NCBI GenBank assembly: GCA_019186945.1
Contig: JABAQJ010000006.1
Location: 248,001-312,000 of the forward strand
DNA from: Gemmatimonadaceae bacterium
GTDB taxonomy: Bacteria > Gemmatimonadota > Gemmatimonadetes > Gemmatimonadales > Gemmatimonadaceae
Reading direction: 5' to 3'
Length of the DNA stretch: 64,000 nucleotides
This document shows positions 56,086 to 64,000 of this stretch, one piece after another. Every line of letters begins with the position of its first letter. The first letter of the stretch is position 1. A program made the translations under genes and the position numbers. The notes beneath the pieces were generated by a model, which was not told the origin of the DNA, ran no database searches, and saw only the letters and a program-made list of their open reading frames with translations.

Positions 56086-57149
56086 CGGGCAGTGAAGTCC
56101 GTGTCCGACGTGACGGCACGGCATGCCTCGGCTATCAGGTCCGCGGCACGGTCGACGTCATCCAGCGACACCAACTCGTTCGGGGAGTGCATGTAGCGAT
56201 TCGGGATCGACACCAGGCCGGTGGCGACCCCTTCGCGCGCGAGATGAAGGAAGTCGGCGTCCGTTGACGTGCCCCTGCCGGCAGCATGAACCGTCACGGG
56301 AATGTCGAGTCGTGCGGCCGCGTCCCGGAGGACGGTGAACACCACCGGAGAAACGACCGACCCACGTGTGAGTACCGGTCCGCCACCGATCGCATGCTCG
56401 CCGACTTCCTTTTTCTCGATGGATGGGTGGTCAGTGGCGAACGTGACGTCGACGGCGATCGCCATGGTTGGCGCGACGCGCTGAGCGCCGACGAGGGCTC
56501 CACCGCCATGAAAGCCGATCTCCTCCTGCGTGGTGGCGACCGCCACGACCCGCGCCGTTCCCGGTCGCGCCGCGTAGCGGCGTAGGGCGTCGAGCACCAC
56601 GAAGGCGCCGATCCGATTGTCGATCGCGCGCGAAACGATACGGCGGTTCGGAAGGACGCGGACCGGCGCGTCGATGACCGCGGCATCGCCGACCGAGACG
56701 AGCTTCAAGGCATCCTCTCTCGATGTCGCGCCGATATCGACCCAGATGTCCGCCAGCTTCGACACTTTCTCGCGCTCGTCAGGCTTCATCAGGTGAATCG
56801 GTTTCTTCCCGATGACTCCATGCACATCGCCGTCACGGCCGAGAATACGCAATCGCTGGCCGATCAAGACTTGCGAGTCCCACCCTCCGATCGGTGCGAG
56901 GAAGAGGAAGCCATGATCGTCGATGTAAGTGACGATCACTCCGATCTCGTCGATGTGGCCGGCGAGGAGAATCGTCGGCGAGCCGCCCGGATTGACGGTT
57001 GCAATCGAGTTGCCGATTACGTCGCCCTCCACGGCAGCGAACGTGGCCGCTTCCGCCCGCCAGAGCCGAGCCGGTGCGGATTCGAACCCGGACGGTCCGG
57101 GACAGTCGAGCAAGGACTTCAGGAACGTGACCTGTGTTTCGTTGAGCAT
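56082..57149 (-). CDS. M42 family metallo-aminopeptidase
   Basis: A 355-residue di-metal aminopeptidase related to glutamyl aminopeptidase/deblocking aminopeptidase. Metal and catalytic residues are in place: 'LLAGHIDEIGVIVTYID' (His, catalytic Asp), 'SRAIDNRIGAFVVLDAL' (bridging Asp), 'ATTQEEIGFHGG' (catalytic Glu pair), 'AVDVTFATDHP' (Asp) and 'IPNRYMHSPNELV' (His). Cytoplasmic; members often form large oligomeric shells. ATG 57149 gives a standard length. Confidence 0.92.
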   Translation of the reverse strand: MLNETQVTFLKSLLDCPGPSGFESAPARLWRAEAATFAAVEGDVIGNSIATVNPGGSPTILLAGHIDEIGVIVTYIDDHGFLFLAPIGGWDSQVLIGQRLRILGRDGDVHGVIGKKPIHLMKPDEREKVSKLADIWVDIGATSREDALKLVSVGDAAVIDAPVRVLPNRRIVSRAIDNRIGAFVVLDALRRYAARPGTARVVAVATTQEEIGFHGGGALVGAQRVAPTMAIAVDVTFATDHPSIEKKEVGEHAIGGGPVLTRGSVVSPVVFTVLRDAAARLDIPVTVHAAGRGTSTDADFLHLAREGVATGLVSIPNRYMHSPNELVSLDDVDRAADLIAEACRAVTSDTDFTAR

Positions 57150-57210
57150 CTGACGTCAGGCATGGAGCGACAGCTGTGCGCGGATCGCACAGGCGGTCGG
57201 TCGGACAGAA

Positions 57211-57597
57211 TCAGGATCGCGGTGTGCGCCGGAGTGGCGGTTCTCCCATGAACGCGAAGAAGGACAGGACCATGAAGGCTACGCCCATCTGGTACCAGTA
57301 GGCACTCCCGGTGAGAAGATAGAAGACGCCGCCGTAGATCGCGGTTGCCTCGCACAGCGCCCAGCCGACGATGCTCAGGGATCGGTACTGCGATTCCGTC
57401 CTGACCTGCCGCAGGCGGACGAAGAGCACGAAACAACCGAGGACCGCGGCCCCCCAAACGAACTTGCCGATAGTCAGCAGCAACTCAGGGCCGACGGATG
57501 CGATCGGCGTCCCGCCGTTTCGCCGGAGCAGCCAGGTAGCTGCACCGAAGGCCAGAATGCCGGCGATCATCGAGAGCCGTATCGTGCGGAGCGGCAT
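57211..57597 (-). CDS. Small four-helix membrane protein, unknown
   Basis: A 128-residue protein with four hydrophobic helices ('IRLSMIAGILAFGAATWLL', 'LLTIGKFVWGAAVLGCFVLFV', 'IVGWALCEATAIYGGVFYLL', 'MGVAFMVLSFFAFMG') and a short basic tail. I do not recognise the family. Its ATG overlaps the stop of the amidohydrolase gene (TGATG at 57595-57599), so the two are translationally coupled, which might mean it serves that enzyme or simply shares its transcript. Confidence 0.7.
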   Translation of the reverse strand: MPLRTIRLSMIAGILAFGAATWLLRRNGGTPIASVGPELLLTIGKFVWGAAVLGCFVLFVRLRQVRTESQYRSLSIVGWALCEATAIYGGVFYLLTGSAYWYQMGVAFMVLSFFAFMGEPPLRRTPRS

Positions 57598-59276
57598 CAG
57601 GGTGTGGTCGGCCGCTGGAAGACAGGGCGTCCACCGACGTAGGTGGACAGGACTTGCGTCGCGAGGATCAGTTCCGGCGGCACCTGCATGATATCCCGAT
57701 CCAGCAGAACGAAGTCGGCGTACTTCCCCGGCTCGAGCGAACCGGTCTCCTTATCCATGAATGCCGCATAAGCCGCCCACAACGTCATCGACTTGAGCGC
57801 TTCCTCGCGCGTCATTCGTTGCTCCGGATACCAGCCGCCAGTCGGCCAGTTACGAGCATCCTGTCGCGAAACCGACGCATGGAAGGAGATCAACGGGTTC
57901 ACTTGCTCGACGGGAAAGTCCGACCCATTCGGGATTACCACGCCCGTATTGAGGAGCGTTCGCCAGGCATACGCGCCGAGCAGTCGCGCCGGCCCGATCC
58001 GGTTCGCGGCCCAGTACATGTCGCTCGTCTGGTGGCTGGCCTGCATCGATGGGATCACGCCAAGTTCGGCGAAACGTGGCAGGTCGTCCGGGTGAACGAT
58101 CTGCGCATGTTCGATGCGGAACCGATGCTCGACCGTCGGGACCTCTTTCAGCGCCTGTTCGAACTCATCGAGCACGGTGCGGTTGGCGCGATCGCCGATG
58201 GCGTGCACGTTGACCTGGAAACCGCGCCCGAGTGCCTTGACGGCGACGTCATGGACACGTCCGGCGGGAAGCGTCGCCAGCCCGCTGTTCGTGGCGTCAT
58301 CGCTGTACGGCTCCAACAGCGCGGCCCCTCGGCTGCCTAACGCTCCGTCCGCGGAGAGCTTGATCGAGCGAATCCAGAGCCGACCGTCGTAGAGGCCGTT
58401 CTGCGGGCCTCGCTGAAGGTAATGGGAGATCGTGCTGTCGTCTCCGGATACCATGACGTAGTTCCGCAGGTCGTACTTCCCTTCGCGCGCGAGTTCTTCG
58501 AAAACGTCGATGATGTCGCGAGGCACGCCTGCGTCGTGGATGCCCGTCAGCCCCCACCGGTTTGCTTCCTTGATCGCGGCCAGGATACCGTTCCGGACTT
58601 CCTCGCGTGACGGAGGCGGGATCACGCGCTCCACGAGCACCGAGGCGTTGTCGACGAACACCCCCGTGGGACGTCCATCCGCGGATCGCTCCAGACGCCC
58701 ACCGGCGGGATCACGCGTTGCGGCTGTGACGCCGGCGGCAGACATGGCCGCGGCGTTCGCGAGGATGGCGTGACCGTCGACGCGCTCGAGCACTACGGGA
58801 TGCCCCGGCAGGGCTCGACTCAATGCATCGTGCGTCGGGAAACGGGTGTCTGCCCAGTCGTTCTGGTCCCATCCGCGTCCCACGATCCACGTGCCGGCCG
58901 GGACTTCGCGGGCCCGCGCGGAAACTCGATCGACGATCTGCGCATACGATGTCGTTCCCACCAGGTCGACGGTTCGCAGGGCCCTGCCCAGTGTGGCGAG
59001 GTGAGCATGCGCATCCACCATGCCGGGAATGATCGTGCGCCCGTGTGCGTCCAGGACTCGCGTCTCGGGGCCCTTCATCGGCTCGATCAGCGTGCGCGGA
59101 CCGGTGGCGACGATCCGCCCGGCGCGGATGGCCATGGCCTCGACCACCGGACGATTGGCATCGACGGTATAGATACGCGCGTTCGTGACAACCAGGTCCG
59201 GCGCCTGCGCGATCGCAGCATTTCCGTGCGCGCAGATGGCGACGGCGACGAGAGGAACGTGACGAAGGAGGCGCAT
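57597..59276 (-). CDS. Exported amidohydrolase (YtcJ-like)
   Basis: A 559-residue metal-dependent hydrolase with a signal peptide ('RLLRHVPLVAVAICAHGNAAIAQ'). Amidohydrolase features are 'IPGMVDAHAHLATLG' (first His pair), 'GWDQNDWAD', 'VERVDGHAILAN', 'VNVHAIGDRANRTVLDEFE', 'RIEHAQIVHPDDLPRF' and 'IPNGSDFPVE' (late Asp). The order and the C-terminal 'GSLEPGKYADFVLLDRDI' match the YtcJ / N-substituted-formamide deformylase group, whose substrates are mostly unknown. Coupled to the four-helix membrane protein downstream. Confidence 0.9.
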   Translation of the reverse strand: MRLLRHVPLVAVAICAHGNAAIAQAPDLVVTNARIYTVDANRPVVEAMAIRAGRIVATGPRTLIEPMKGPETRVLDAHGRTIIPGMVDAHAHLATLGRALRTVDLVGTTSYAQIVDRVSARAREVPAGTWIVGRGWDQNDWADTRFPTHDALSRALPGHPVVLERVDGHAILANAAAMSAAGVTAATRDPAGGRLERSADGRPTGVFVDNASVLVERVIPPPSREEVRNGILAAIKEANRWGLTGIHDAGVPRDIIDVFEELAREGKYDLRNYVMVSGDDSTISHYLQRGPQNGLYDGRLWIRSIKLSADGALGSRGAALLEPYSDDATNSGLATLPAGRVHDVAVKALGRGFQVNVHAIGDRANRTVLDEFEQALKEVPTVEHRFRIEHAQIVHPDDLPRFAELGVIPSMQASHQTSDMYWAANRIGPARLLGAYAWRTLLNTGVVIPNGSDFPVEQVNPLISFHASVSRQDARNWPTGGWYPEQRMTREEALKSMTLWAAYAAFMDKETGSLEPGKYADFVLLDRDIMQVPPELILATQVLSTYVGGRPVFQRPTTP

Positions 59277-59585
59277 GAGTCTCGAGGTTGCGACCGGACG
59301 GATGGCGATGGGGGCTTGAAATCTGGCGACGTGTTCCCGCTGCGTCGAGCAGTCAGGTCCGGAGCCATGGACCGTCGAAGCGTCATCGAGGCGGAACGCG
59401 ATGCAGCCCGCGGCAAATGGTTAGGCGGGTGTTGACCGCACTGCCCCGGGATTCGCCTTCCGTTTCCGGGGAGTTTCATGCGCGCCACCGCCGGGCCCGC
59501 ACGGACTCTCGCAGCGGGTCGACGTCACGTTCGCCGGTTCTTAAGATCCACGCATGCCAGTTTGCCACCATGCAGCCATCACGGC
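59277..59585. other. Intergenic region between divergent amidohydrolase and sulfatase-like genes
   Basis: About 310 bases that must contain two promoters. Frames of the sulfatase-like protein are open from 59478 but the extra 36 codons do not look like protein start sequence. One CGTTAGG-type word (around 59420) lies here outside coding sequence. Nothing else stands out. Confidence 0.5.
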
Positions 59586-61415
59586 ATGAGCGAGATCGAG
59601 CCACGGACCGCGACGAATGCCGGCGACAGTCGACTGGCGCCATCGGATGTGTTGTGGCTGTCGGTGAGCCTCGGTGTCGGTGCGGGACTCGTTCACGCGA
59701 CGACCGCCGCAGTCCGGCAGCACCTGCTGCACCAGTTCGTCTGGCAGGGGCGCAACCTCGTCTGGATGTCGCCGCTTGGCTACCTCCTGATCATGGCGGT
59801 ACCGGCGTTGGTGCTCTCGCTGTTGGCGCTGCTGCGCTGGCGCGCGGCGACGTGGCGGTTGGCTGTGACGACCTTGGGCTTTCTCGCGTTCTTCGGTGTC
59901 GGATTGCTCGCCAGAGGCTTGCACTGGGCGGCTATCCTGTTGATTGCCGCCGGCGCGGCCTGGCGTTTTGGGGCGATGATTCGTGCCGATCCCTTGGAGT
60001 GGCGAAAGCGACTCTACACAGCGGCGCTCGTGCTGATTGCCGTTACCATCATCGGCGGTGCCGGCGCATCGGTCGTGCGCGCGAGGTTACCGGCTCGTCC
60101 GGCGCCTGCGGAAAACGCGCCTAACGTCCTTCTCATCATCCTCGACACGGTGCGGGCCGCCAGCATGAGCCTGTACGGATATGGGCGAGCGACCACGCCT
60201 TCGATCGACACCCTGGCGCAGTCGTCTGTGGTTTTCAACGACGCGATGGTGCCGGCACCCTGGACGCTTCCGTCACACGCGTCGATGTTCACCGGCCAGC
60301 TCCCGGAAGCACTTTCCGTCAGCTGGCGGCGCCCGCTCGACCGCGCTTTCCCCACCGTGGCCGAGTCGTTCCGCGACGCCGGATACGCCACGGGCGGATT
60401 CGTCGCGAATCCGTACTACACGGCTCACGAGTCGGGGCTTGGACGTGGATTCGATGTCTACTGCGACGAAGACTTTTCCCTGTCGCAGGTGTTCTGGAGC
60501 ACCACGATCGGCCAGACCCCGCTGATCGACGGTTTGATCTGGTCCCGGTCGTTCGAGCAGGCATGGCGGACGCTCGGCAAGTTCGATCTGACGGTGCCGA
60601 GGGAAGCGCGCTCGGATCGACGACTGTCGGAGGAAGTGATTCCCGAGTTTCTCCGCTGGCACGAATCGCTGGGTACCCGGCCGTTCTTCGCCTTCGTGAA
60701 TCTGTTCGATGCCCACGATCCGTACGAACCGCCCTTCCCATGGCGTCGCCAGTTCAGCCAGCGGCCGGACAAGCAGGCTCGCTACGACGGGGGCATCGCG
60801 TATATGGACAACGCCCTCGGTGCGCTGTTCGCCGAGCTTCGTCGCCGCAAGGTGCTGGATCGTACGATCGTGGTAATTACATCAGATCATGGGGAGCAGT
60901 TCGGCGAACACGACCTTCACAACCACGGCAACAGTCTGTACCTGCCGCTTCTCCACGTACCGCTGATCGTGCGATATCCGGCGCGCGTACCGGAGGGCCT
61001 GCGCATCGACGGCGCGATCACCACACGCGACCTTGCCGTTACCATGCTCGACCTGGCTGGTATCCCGAACCGCAACGGTCTCCCGGGCGCGTCGCTGCTG
61101 CGCATGTGGGACGATTCGGTCGCGAAGAACGCCAGTGCCGTCGTTGCCCAGACGGAGCGCACCGAGAACTCGACCGTCACCGGACCGTCCGATCGTGGAG
61201 ACATGGCGGCGATTCTTGACGGCAGACTGCATTTCATCCGGAATGGCGACGGTTCGTTCGAGCTGTACGATTATCGCGCTGACCCGCGAGAACTAAGCGA
61301 TCTGGCCCGCACGGCGAGCTGGTGCGACTCCGCGCGGGTTCTCGATGCGGCGCTTCGTGGCATGCTCGCGCGCCCGTCGACATCGCCCTATCCATCGAGC
61401 GGATGCCCGCAGTGA
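59586..61415 (+). CDS. Membrane-anchored sulfatase-superfamily hydrolase
   Basis: A 609-residue alkaline-phosphatase-fold enzyme. From ATG 59586 the first 180 residues hold about four or five transmembrane helices; the outer catalytic domain begins 'NVLLIILDTVRAASMSLYGYGRATTP' with metal ligand D187, and 'VVITSDHGEQFGEH' supplies D434/H435. The usual sulfatase formylglycine site C/S-x-P-x-R is missing; at the matching place is 'APWTLPSHASMFTG' with T227. A Thr nucleophile is used by phosphoglycerol- and phosphoethanolamine-transferases of this fold, so sulfate-ester cleavage is doubtful. It probably acts on envelope phospho-diesters or glycans outside the inner membrane. Confidence 0.85.
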   Translation: MSEIEPRTATNAGDSRLAPSDVLWLSVSLGVGAGLVHATTAAVRQHLLHQFVWQGRNLVWMSPLGYLLIMAVPALVLSLLALLRWRAATWRLAVTTLGFLAFFGVGLLARGLHWAAILLIAAGAAWRFGAMIRADPLEWRKRLYTAALVLIAVTIIGGAGASVVRARLPARPAPAENAPNVLLIILDTVRAASMSLYGYGRATTPSIDTLAQSSVVFNDAMVPAPWTLPSHASMFTGQLPEALSVSWRRPLDRAFPTVAESFRDAGYATGGFVANPYYTAHESGLGRGFDVYCDEDFSLSQVFWSTTIGQTPLIDGLIWSRSFEQAWRTLGKFDLTVPREARSDRRLSEEVIPEFLRWHESLGTRPFFAFVNLFDAHDPYEPPFPWRRQFSQRPDKQARYDGGIAYMDNALGALFAELRRRKVLDRTIVVITSDHGEQFGEHDLHNHGNSLYLPLLHVPLIVRYPARVPEGLRIDGAITTRDLAVTMLDLAGIPNRNGLPGASLLRMWDDSVAKNASAVVAQTERTENSTVTGPSDRGDMAAILDGRLHFIRNGDGSFELYDYRADPRELSDLARTASWCDSARVLDAALRGMLARPSTSPYPSSGCPQ

Positions 61416-61623
61416 AGTGAGCAGTGCCTACTTCGCCCGGCAGGATTTTGCGCGTATGACCTGCCGTGCGGAGGATCGCTCCACTGTTCAGGCTGCATCG
61501 AGTCGGATCGATCCTCCTGATCTGTGGCGTGGGTCCGGCAGATCTGGCGCTGACCGGATGCAACGGCGAGAATCGGGTCTTCAGCGGTGCTAGTGCAGAC
61601 TCGTTCATCGGGAGTCATCTCCA

Positions 61624-64000
61624 ATGGCCAGCAAGAAGAAGGGGGCGGTACGGAAGCGCGCAGTGCAGAGCCCAGCTGTGTCAGCAGGGAAGCGCGTTGG
61701 GAAGCGGGTGTCCAAGGCGAGTGCGGCCGGAGGGAAGTCCGTGCCCGCGGCGGCGACCAAACGAGCGAAGAAGGTTGCGTCGGGGACGCAGCCGGCAGCG
61801 GCAACGATGCCGGCGGCCCCCGAGGCAGCGGCGGAGGGCGCGCGGACCATCGTGTACGTGCACGGTATCGGGAACAAGCCGCCGGCCTCGGTGCTGAAGG
61901 CGCAATGGGACCAGGCATTGTTCGAGTTCGATCTGGGTGAGCGCAGCCGGCTGGCCTATTGGGTCGATCGTGATCGATACCCCGTTGCAGAGGCCGGCGT
62001 TGCGTCTGGCGGTGATTACGGCGATGACGACGGGACGGCACCGACGGGTTCGTTCAGCCCCAGAGCGATGAGGGAGTCGTGGGACGCGGCGCGCGAGATG
62101 CAGCTCCTGGATGAGGACATCGACGAGTTGCTCAACGTGTCGGGCAAGGCGTCGGCGGAATCGAAGACGGCTCAACGGATGCGGGATCTGGCGTCCACGC
62201 TGCTGAGCGAGAACCACCTGGTGAAGGACGCCGACTTCGAATCCCTGGCGGAGAAGCATCGCGGCCCGGATGGTGCTGCGGCACGACGGATTCAGGCACA
62301 ACGGTACGGGGCGGCTGCAGTCGAGGCGAAGGTGTTTGGCTTCCTGCCGCGGCCGATGCGGCAGTGGATGACAAGGAGCGTGACGCGGATGTTTCTCCGC
62401 GACGTCAACGACCTCTTCGTCGACAAGGCGAAGAGCGAACGGATGCGGAACTCGCTTCGCGAGCGCTTGCGCGTCGGCGGCGGACCGTTCGTCATCGTAG
62501 CCCACAGTCAGGGGACGATGATTGCGTATTGCGTGCTCATGGAGCCGGAGTTCGCAGGGCTCGACGTGCAGTTGTTCGTGACGATGGGATCGCCACTGGG
62601 CATCAGGGAGGTTCAGGATTTCATCAGGGAGATGACGAAGCAGACCGTGCTCAAGGTGCCGCCGCAGGTCAAGCGCTGGGTGAACGTCTGCGATCCGCTA
62701 GATCCGGTGGCACTGGACAAGAACCTGGAGGGGGACTACGCGCCGAACGCCGGGAAAGTGAAGGTCGACAACGCCGTCACGTTCAATCCGGACTCGCCAC
62801 GGCACCCGCATTCGGCGACCGGCTACCTTGGCTTGGCTCAGGTTCGCGAGCCTGTGCGCGGTGCCGTGGATACCGGACTCTTTCAGCCCGTCGCGCAGTT
62901 CAAGATGGCGCGCGACGTCGTTCGAGCGTATGCGGACGCCCGTTCCGACGAGCGCCATCGCATCCTGGTGCAGCTGGAAGACTTCGCGACCACGTCGAAG
63001 AACCGCGAAGACGCACTGGCCAGAATCTACGAGGTACTTGGCGCCGGGGACCCGAACTCAGAACAGCGGCAGCTGCTGGATCCGGAGCCGTTGCAGAGAT
63101 ATGTCGCGCTCAACCTCACGCGAGAACAGGCTGAGCGATTGGGGGCGAAAGCTGTTGGCGATGCGAAGATTCCCGTCGCCCGCATTTGGAAAAACAGCGC
63201 CAAGTGGGCCTACCTGGACCGATCGATCCACACCACGCAGGCCTTTCCGGCGCACAATAGCTATCACGCCGAGGGCGCGGACATTACGTGGGCCGTGCTC
63301 GACTCGGGCATTCACTGGTCGCACCCGCACTTCGGCGAGAACTCCAGGACGATCGATGCCGTGTACGACTGCACCGATCCGTTGCAGCGACGTCACGGCC
63401 TGACGCCCCTGGACCGGGCAGACGAGGATCAGAGGCGGAAGGCCGACGATCGCTATGGTCATGGCGCCCACGTCGCGGGGATCATCGCCGGCTGTCATGA
63501 GGTCACCGACAGGGACGGGAAGCGGCGCCGGATGTCGGGGATGGCGCCCCTGGCCAAGCTCGTGATCTACAAAGTGCTGGACAACAACGGATCGGGTGAG
63601 GACTCGTGGATCATCAAGGCGATCGACCATATCTACGAGACCAACGAGCGGGCCGGACGCATCGTGATCCACGGTGTGAATCTGAGTCTGGGCGGAGAGT
63701 TCGACGTCGAGGCGTTCAACTGCGGGTACACGCCGCTCTGCGTGGAACTGCGCCGACTCTGGCGTCAGGGCGTGGTAGTGGTGCTCGCGGCCGGCAACGA
63801 AGGCTTCGCGTCGTTGAGTGCTGCCAACGGCGACTCGATACAGGCCAACATGCCGATGTCGTTAGGTGACCCCGCGAACCTCGACGACGCCATTGTCGTG
63901 GGATCGGTGCACAAGGAGCGACCGCATACCTATGGCACCTCGTTCTTCTCGTCTCGGGGGCCGACCGCCGACGGCCGAATGAAGCCGGACTGTGTGGCAC
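61624..64000 (+). CDS. Fusion of alpha/beta hydrolase and subtilisin-type protease, 3' end beyond the window
   Basis: From ATG 61624 (GGAG nine bases upstream) the frame is open for 792 codons to the right edge. Residues 1-75 are a Lys/Ala/Arg-rich tail without a signal peptide. Then an alpha/beta hydrolase begins at 'IVYVHGIGNKPP' (H80), with the nucleophile elbow 'VIVAHSQGTMIAY' (S295) and plausible acid and histidine D357 ('NVCDPLDPVA') and H394/H396 ('RHPHSATGYLG'). After a helical linker, a subtilase domain starts near 545: D560 in 'AVLDSGIHWSHPHF', H613 in 'DDRYGHGAHVAGIIAG', oxyanion N725 in 'VLAAGNEGF'. The catalytic serine should lie just past the window. Cytoplasmic location is inferred. 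I know no named family with this layout. Confidence 0.85.
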   Translation, partial: MASKKKGAVRKRAVQSPAVSAGKRVGKRVSKASAAGGKSVPAAATKRAKKVASGTQPAAATMPAAPEAAAEGARTIVYVHGIGNKPPASVLKAQWDQALFEFDLGERSRLAYWVDRDRYPVAEAGVASGGDYGDDDGTAPTGSFSPRAMRESWDAAREMQLLDEDIDELLNVSGKASAESKTAQRMRDLASTLLSENHLVKDADFESLAEKHRGPDGAAARRIQAQRYGAAAVEAKVFGFLPRPMRQWMTRSVTRMFLRDVNDLFVDKAKSERMRNSLRERLRVGGGPFVIVAHSQGTMIAYCVLMEPEFAGLDVQLFVTMGSPLGIREVQDFIREMTKQTVLKVPPQVKRWVNVCDPLDPVALDKNLEGDYAPNAGKVKVDNAVTFNPDSPRHPHSATGYLGLAQVREPVRGAVDTGLFQPVAQFKMARDVVRAYADARSDERHRILVQLEDFATTSKNREDALARIYEVLGAGDPNSEQRQLLDPEPLQRYVALNLTREQAERLGAKAVGDAKIPVARIWKNSAKWAYLDRSIHTTQAFPAHNSYHAEGADITWAVLDSGIHWSHPHFGENSRTIDAVYDCTDPLQRRHGLTPLDRADEDQRRKADDRYGHGAHVAGIIAGCHEVTDRDGKRRRMSGMAPLAKLVIYKVLDNNGSGEDSWIIKAIDHIYETNERAGRIVIHGVNLSLGGEFDVEAFNCGYTPLCVELRRLWRQGVVVVLAAGNEGFASLSAANGDSIQANMPMSLGDPANLDDAIVVGSVHKERPHTYGTSFFSSRGPTADGRMKPDCVA

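Noticed and set aside
57080-57100. A tRNA T-loop-like GGTTCGAATCC on the minus strand
   Set aside because: It is codons for the conserved G-F-E-S segment of the M42 aminopeptidase; no cloverleaf can be formed around it.

Overview
The window is a high-GC bacterial chromosome segment with tightly packed genes on both strands. It has no rRNA, tRNA, CRISPR array or insertion sequence that I can recognise. The gene set suggests Gemmatimonadota (a Gemmatimonas/Gemmatirosa-like soil bacterium): a Ser/Thr kinase fused to a FlgO/TolB-like domain and TPRs, a huge transmembrane BTAD regulator, a DUF5916 outer-membrane-type protein, several S9 peptidases, a caa3-type oxidase, PadR and ECF regulators, and many secreted beta-rich proteins. 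This assignment is inferred from gene content; no marker gene proves it.

Layout. 1-4.6 kb: tail of a zinc alcohol dehydrogenase, a hemerythrin protein, a DUF1697 protein, a PBP4-type D-Ala-D-Ala carboxypeptidase and a NagX-like membrane acyltransferase. 4.6-9.5 kb: a four-gene caa3-type cytochrome c oxidase operon (subunit II fused to cytochrome c, then I, III and IV), closed by a strong terminator. 9.5-18.8 kb: an aspartase fused to a cyclic-nucleotide-binding domain, an S9 peptidase, the TPR kinase, and a frameshifted DUF5916 protein. 19.3-26.7 kb: a glycosylasparaginase, then a divergent pair made of a 1356-residue BTAD/AAA/transmembrane/beta-propeller regulator and a subtilisin-kelch protein. 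27-33.8 kb: two truncated gene remnants abutting each other, a chemoreceptor, leuS, a tandem-domain lipoprotein, and an ornithine-cyclodeaminase-family enzyme.

33.9-40.8 kb: MbfA-like ferritin/VIT1 iron transporter, double-PDZ protein, Kup potassium transporter, PadR regulator with a clear palindromic operator, and an ECF sigma / membrane anti-sigma / Spy-like operon. 41-47 kb: a six-gene run (TetR, TolC, HlyD, DHA2 MFS pump, HAD phosphatase, HD protein) with stop/start overlaps at three of its five junctions. 47-54 kb: a DSGSG-repeat beta-helix protein, a 50-residue membrane protein, cyclophilin, an endonuclease III with a long basic N-terminal tail translationally coupled to a PolX/PHP polymerase, a prolyl-iminopeptidase-like hydrolase and a secreted protein. 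54-64 kb: a HEAT-repeat protein, an M42 aminopeptidase, an amidohydrolase, a membrane sulfatase-like enzyme, and, running off the right edge, a fusion of an alpha/beta hydrolase with a subtilisin-type protease.

The observations I rate highest are the hydrolase-subtilase fusion at the right end, the cNMP-aspartase fusion, the BTAD-propeller regulator beside the subtilisin-kelch gene, the endonuclease III basic tail, and a dispersed GTTAGG/CCTAAC word that recurs in different reading frames and orientations across otherwise unrelated genes.
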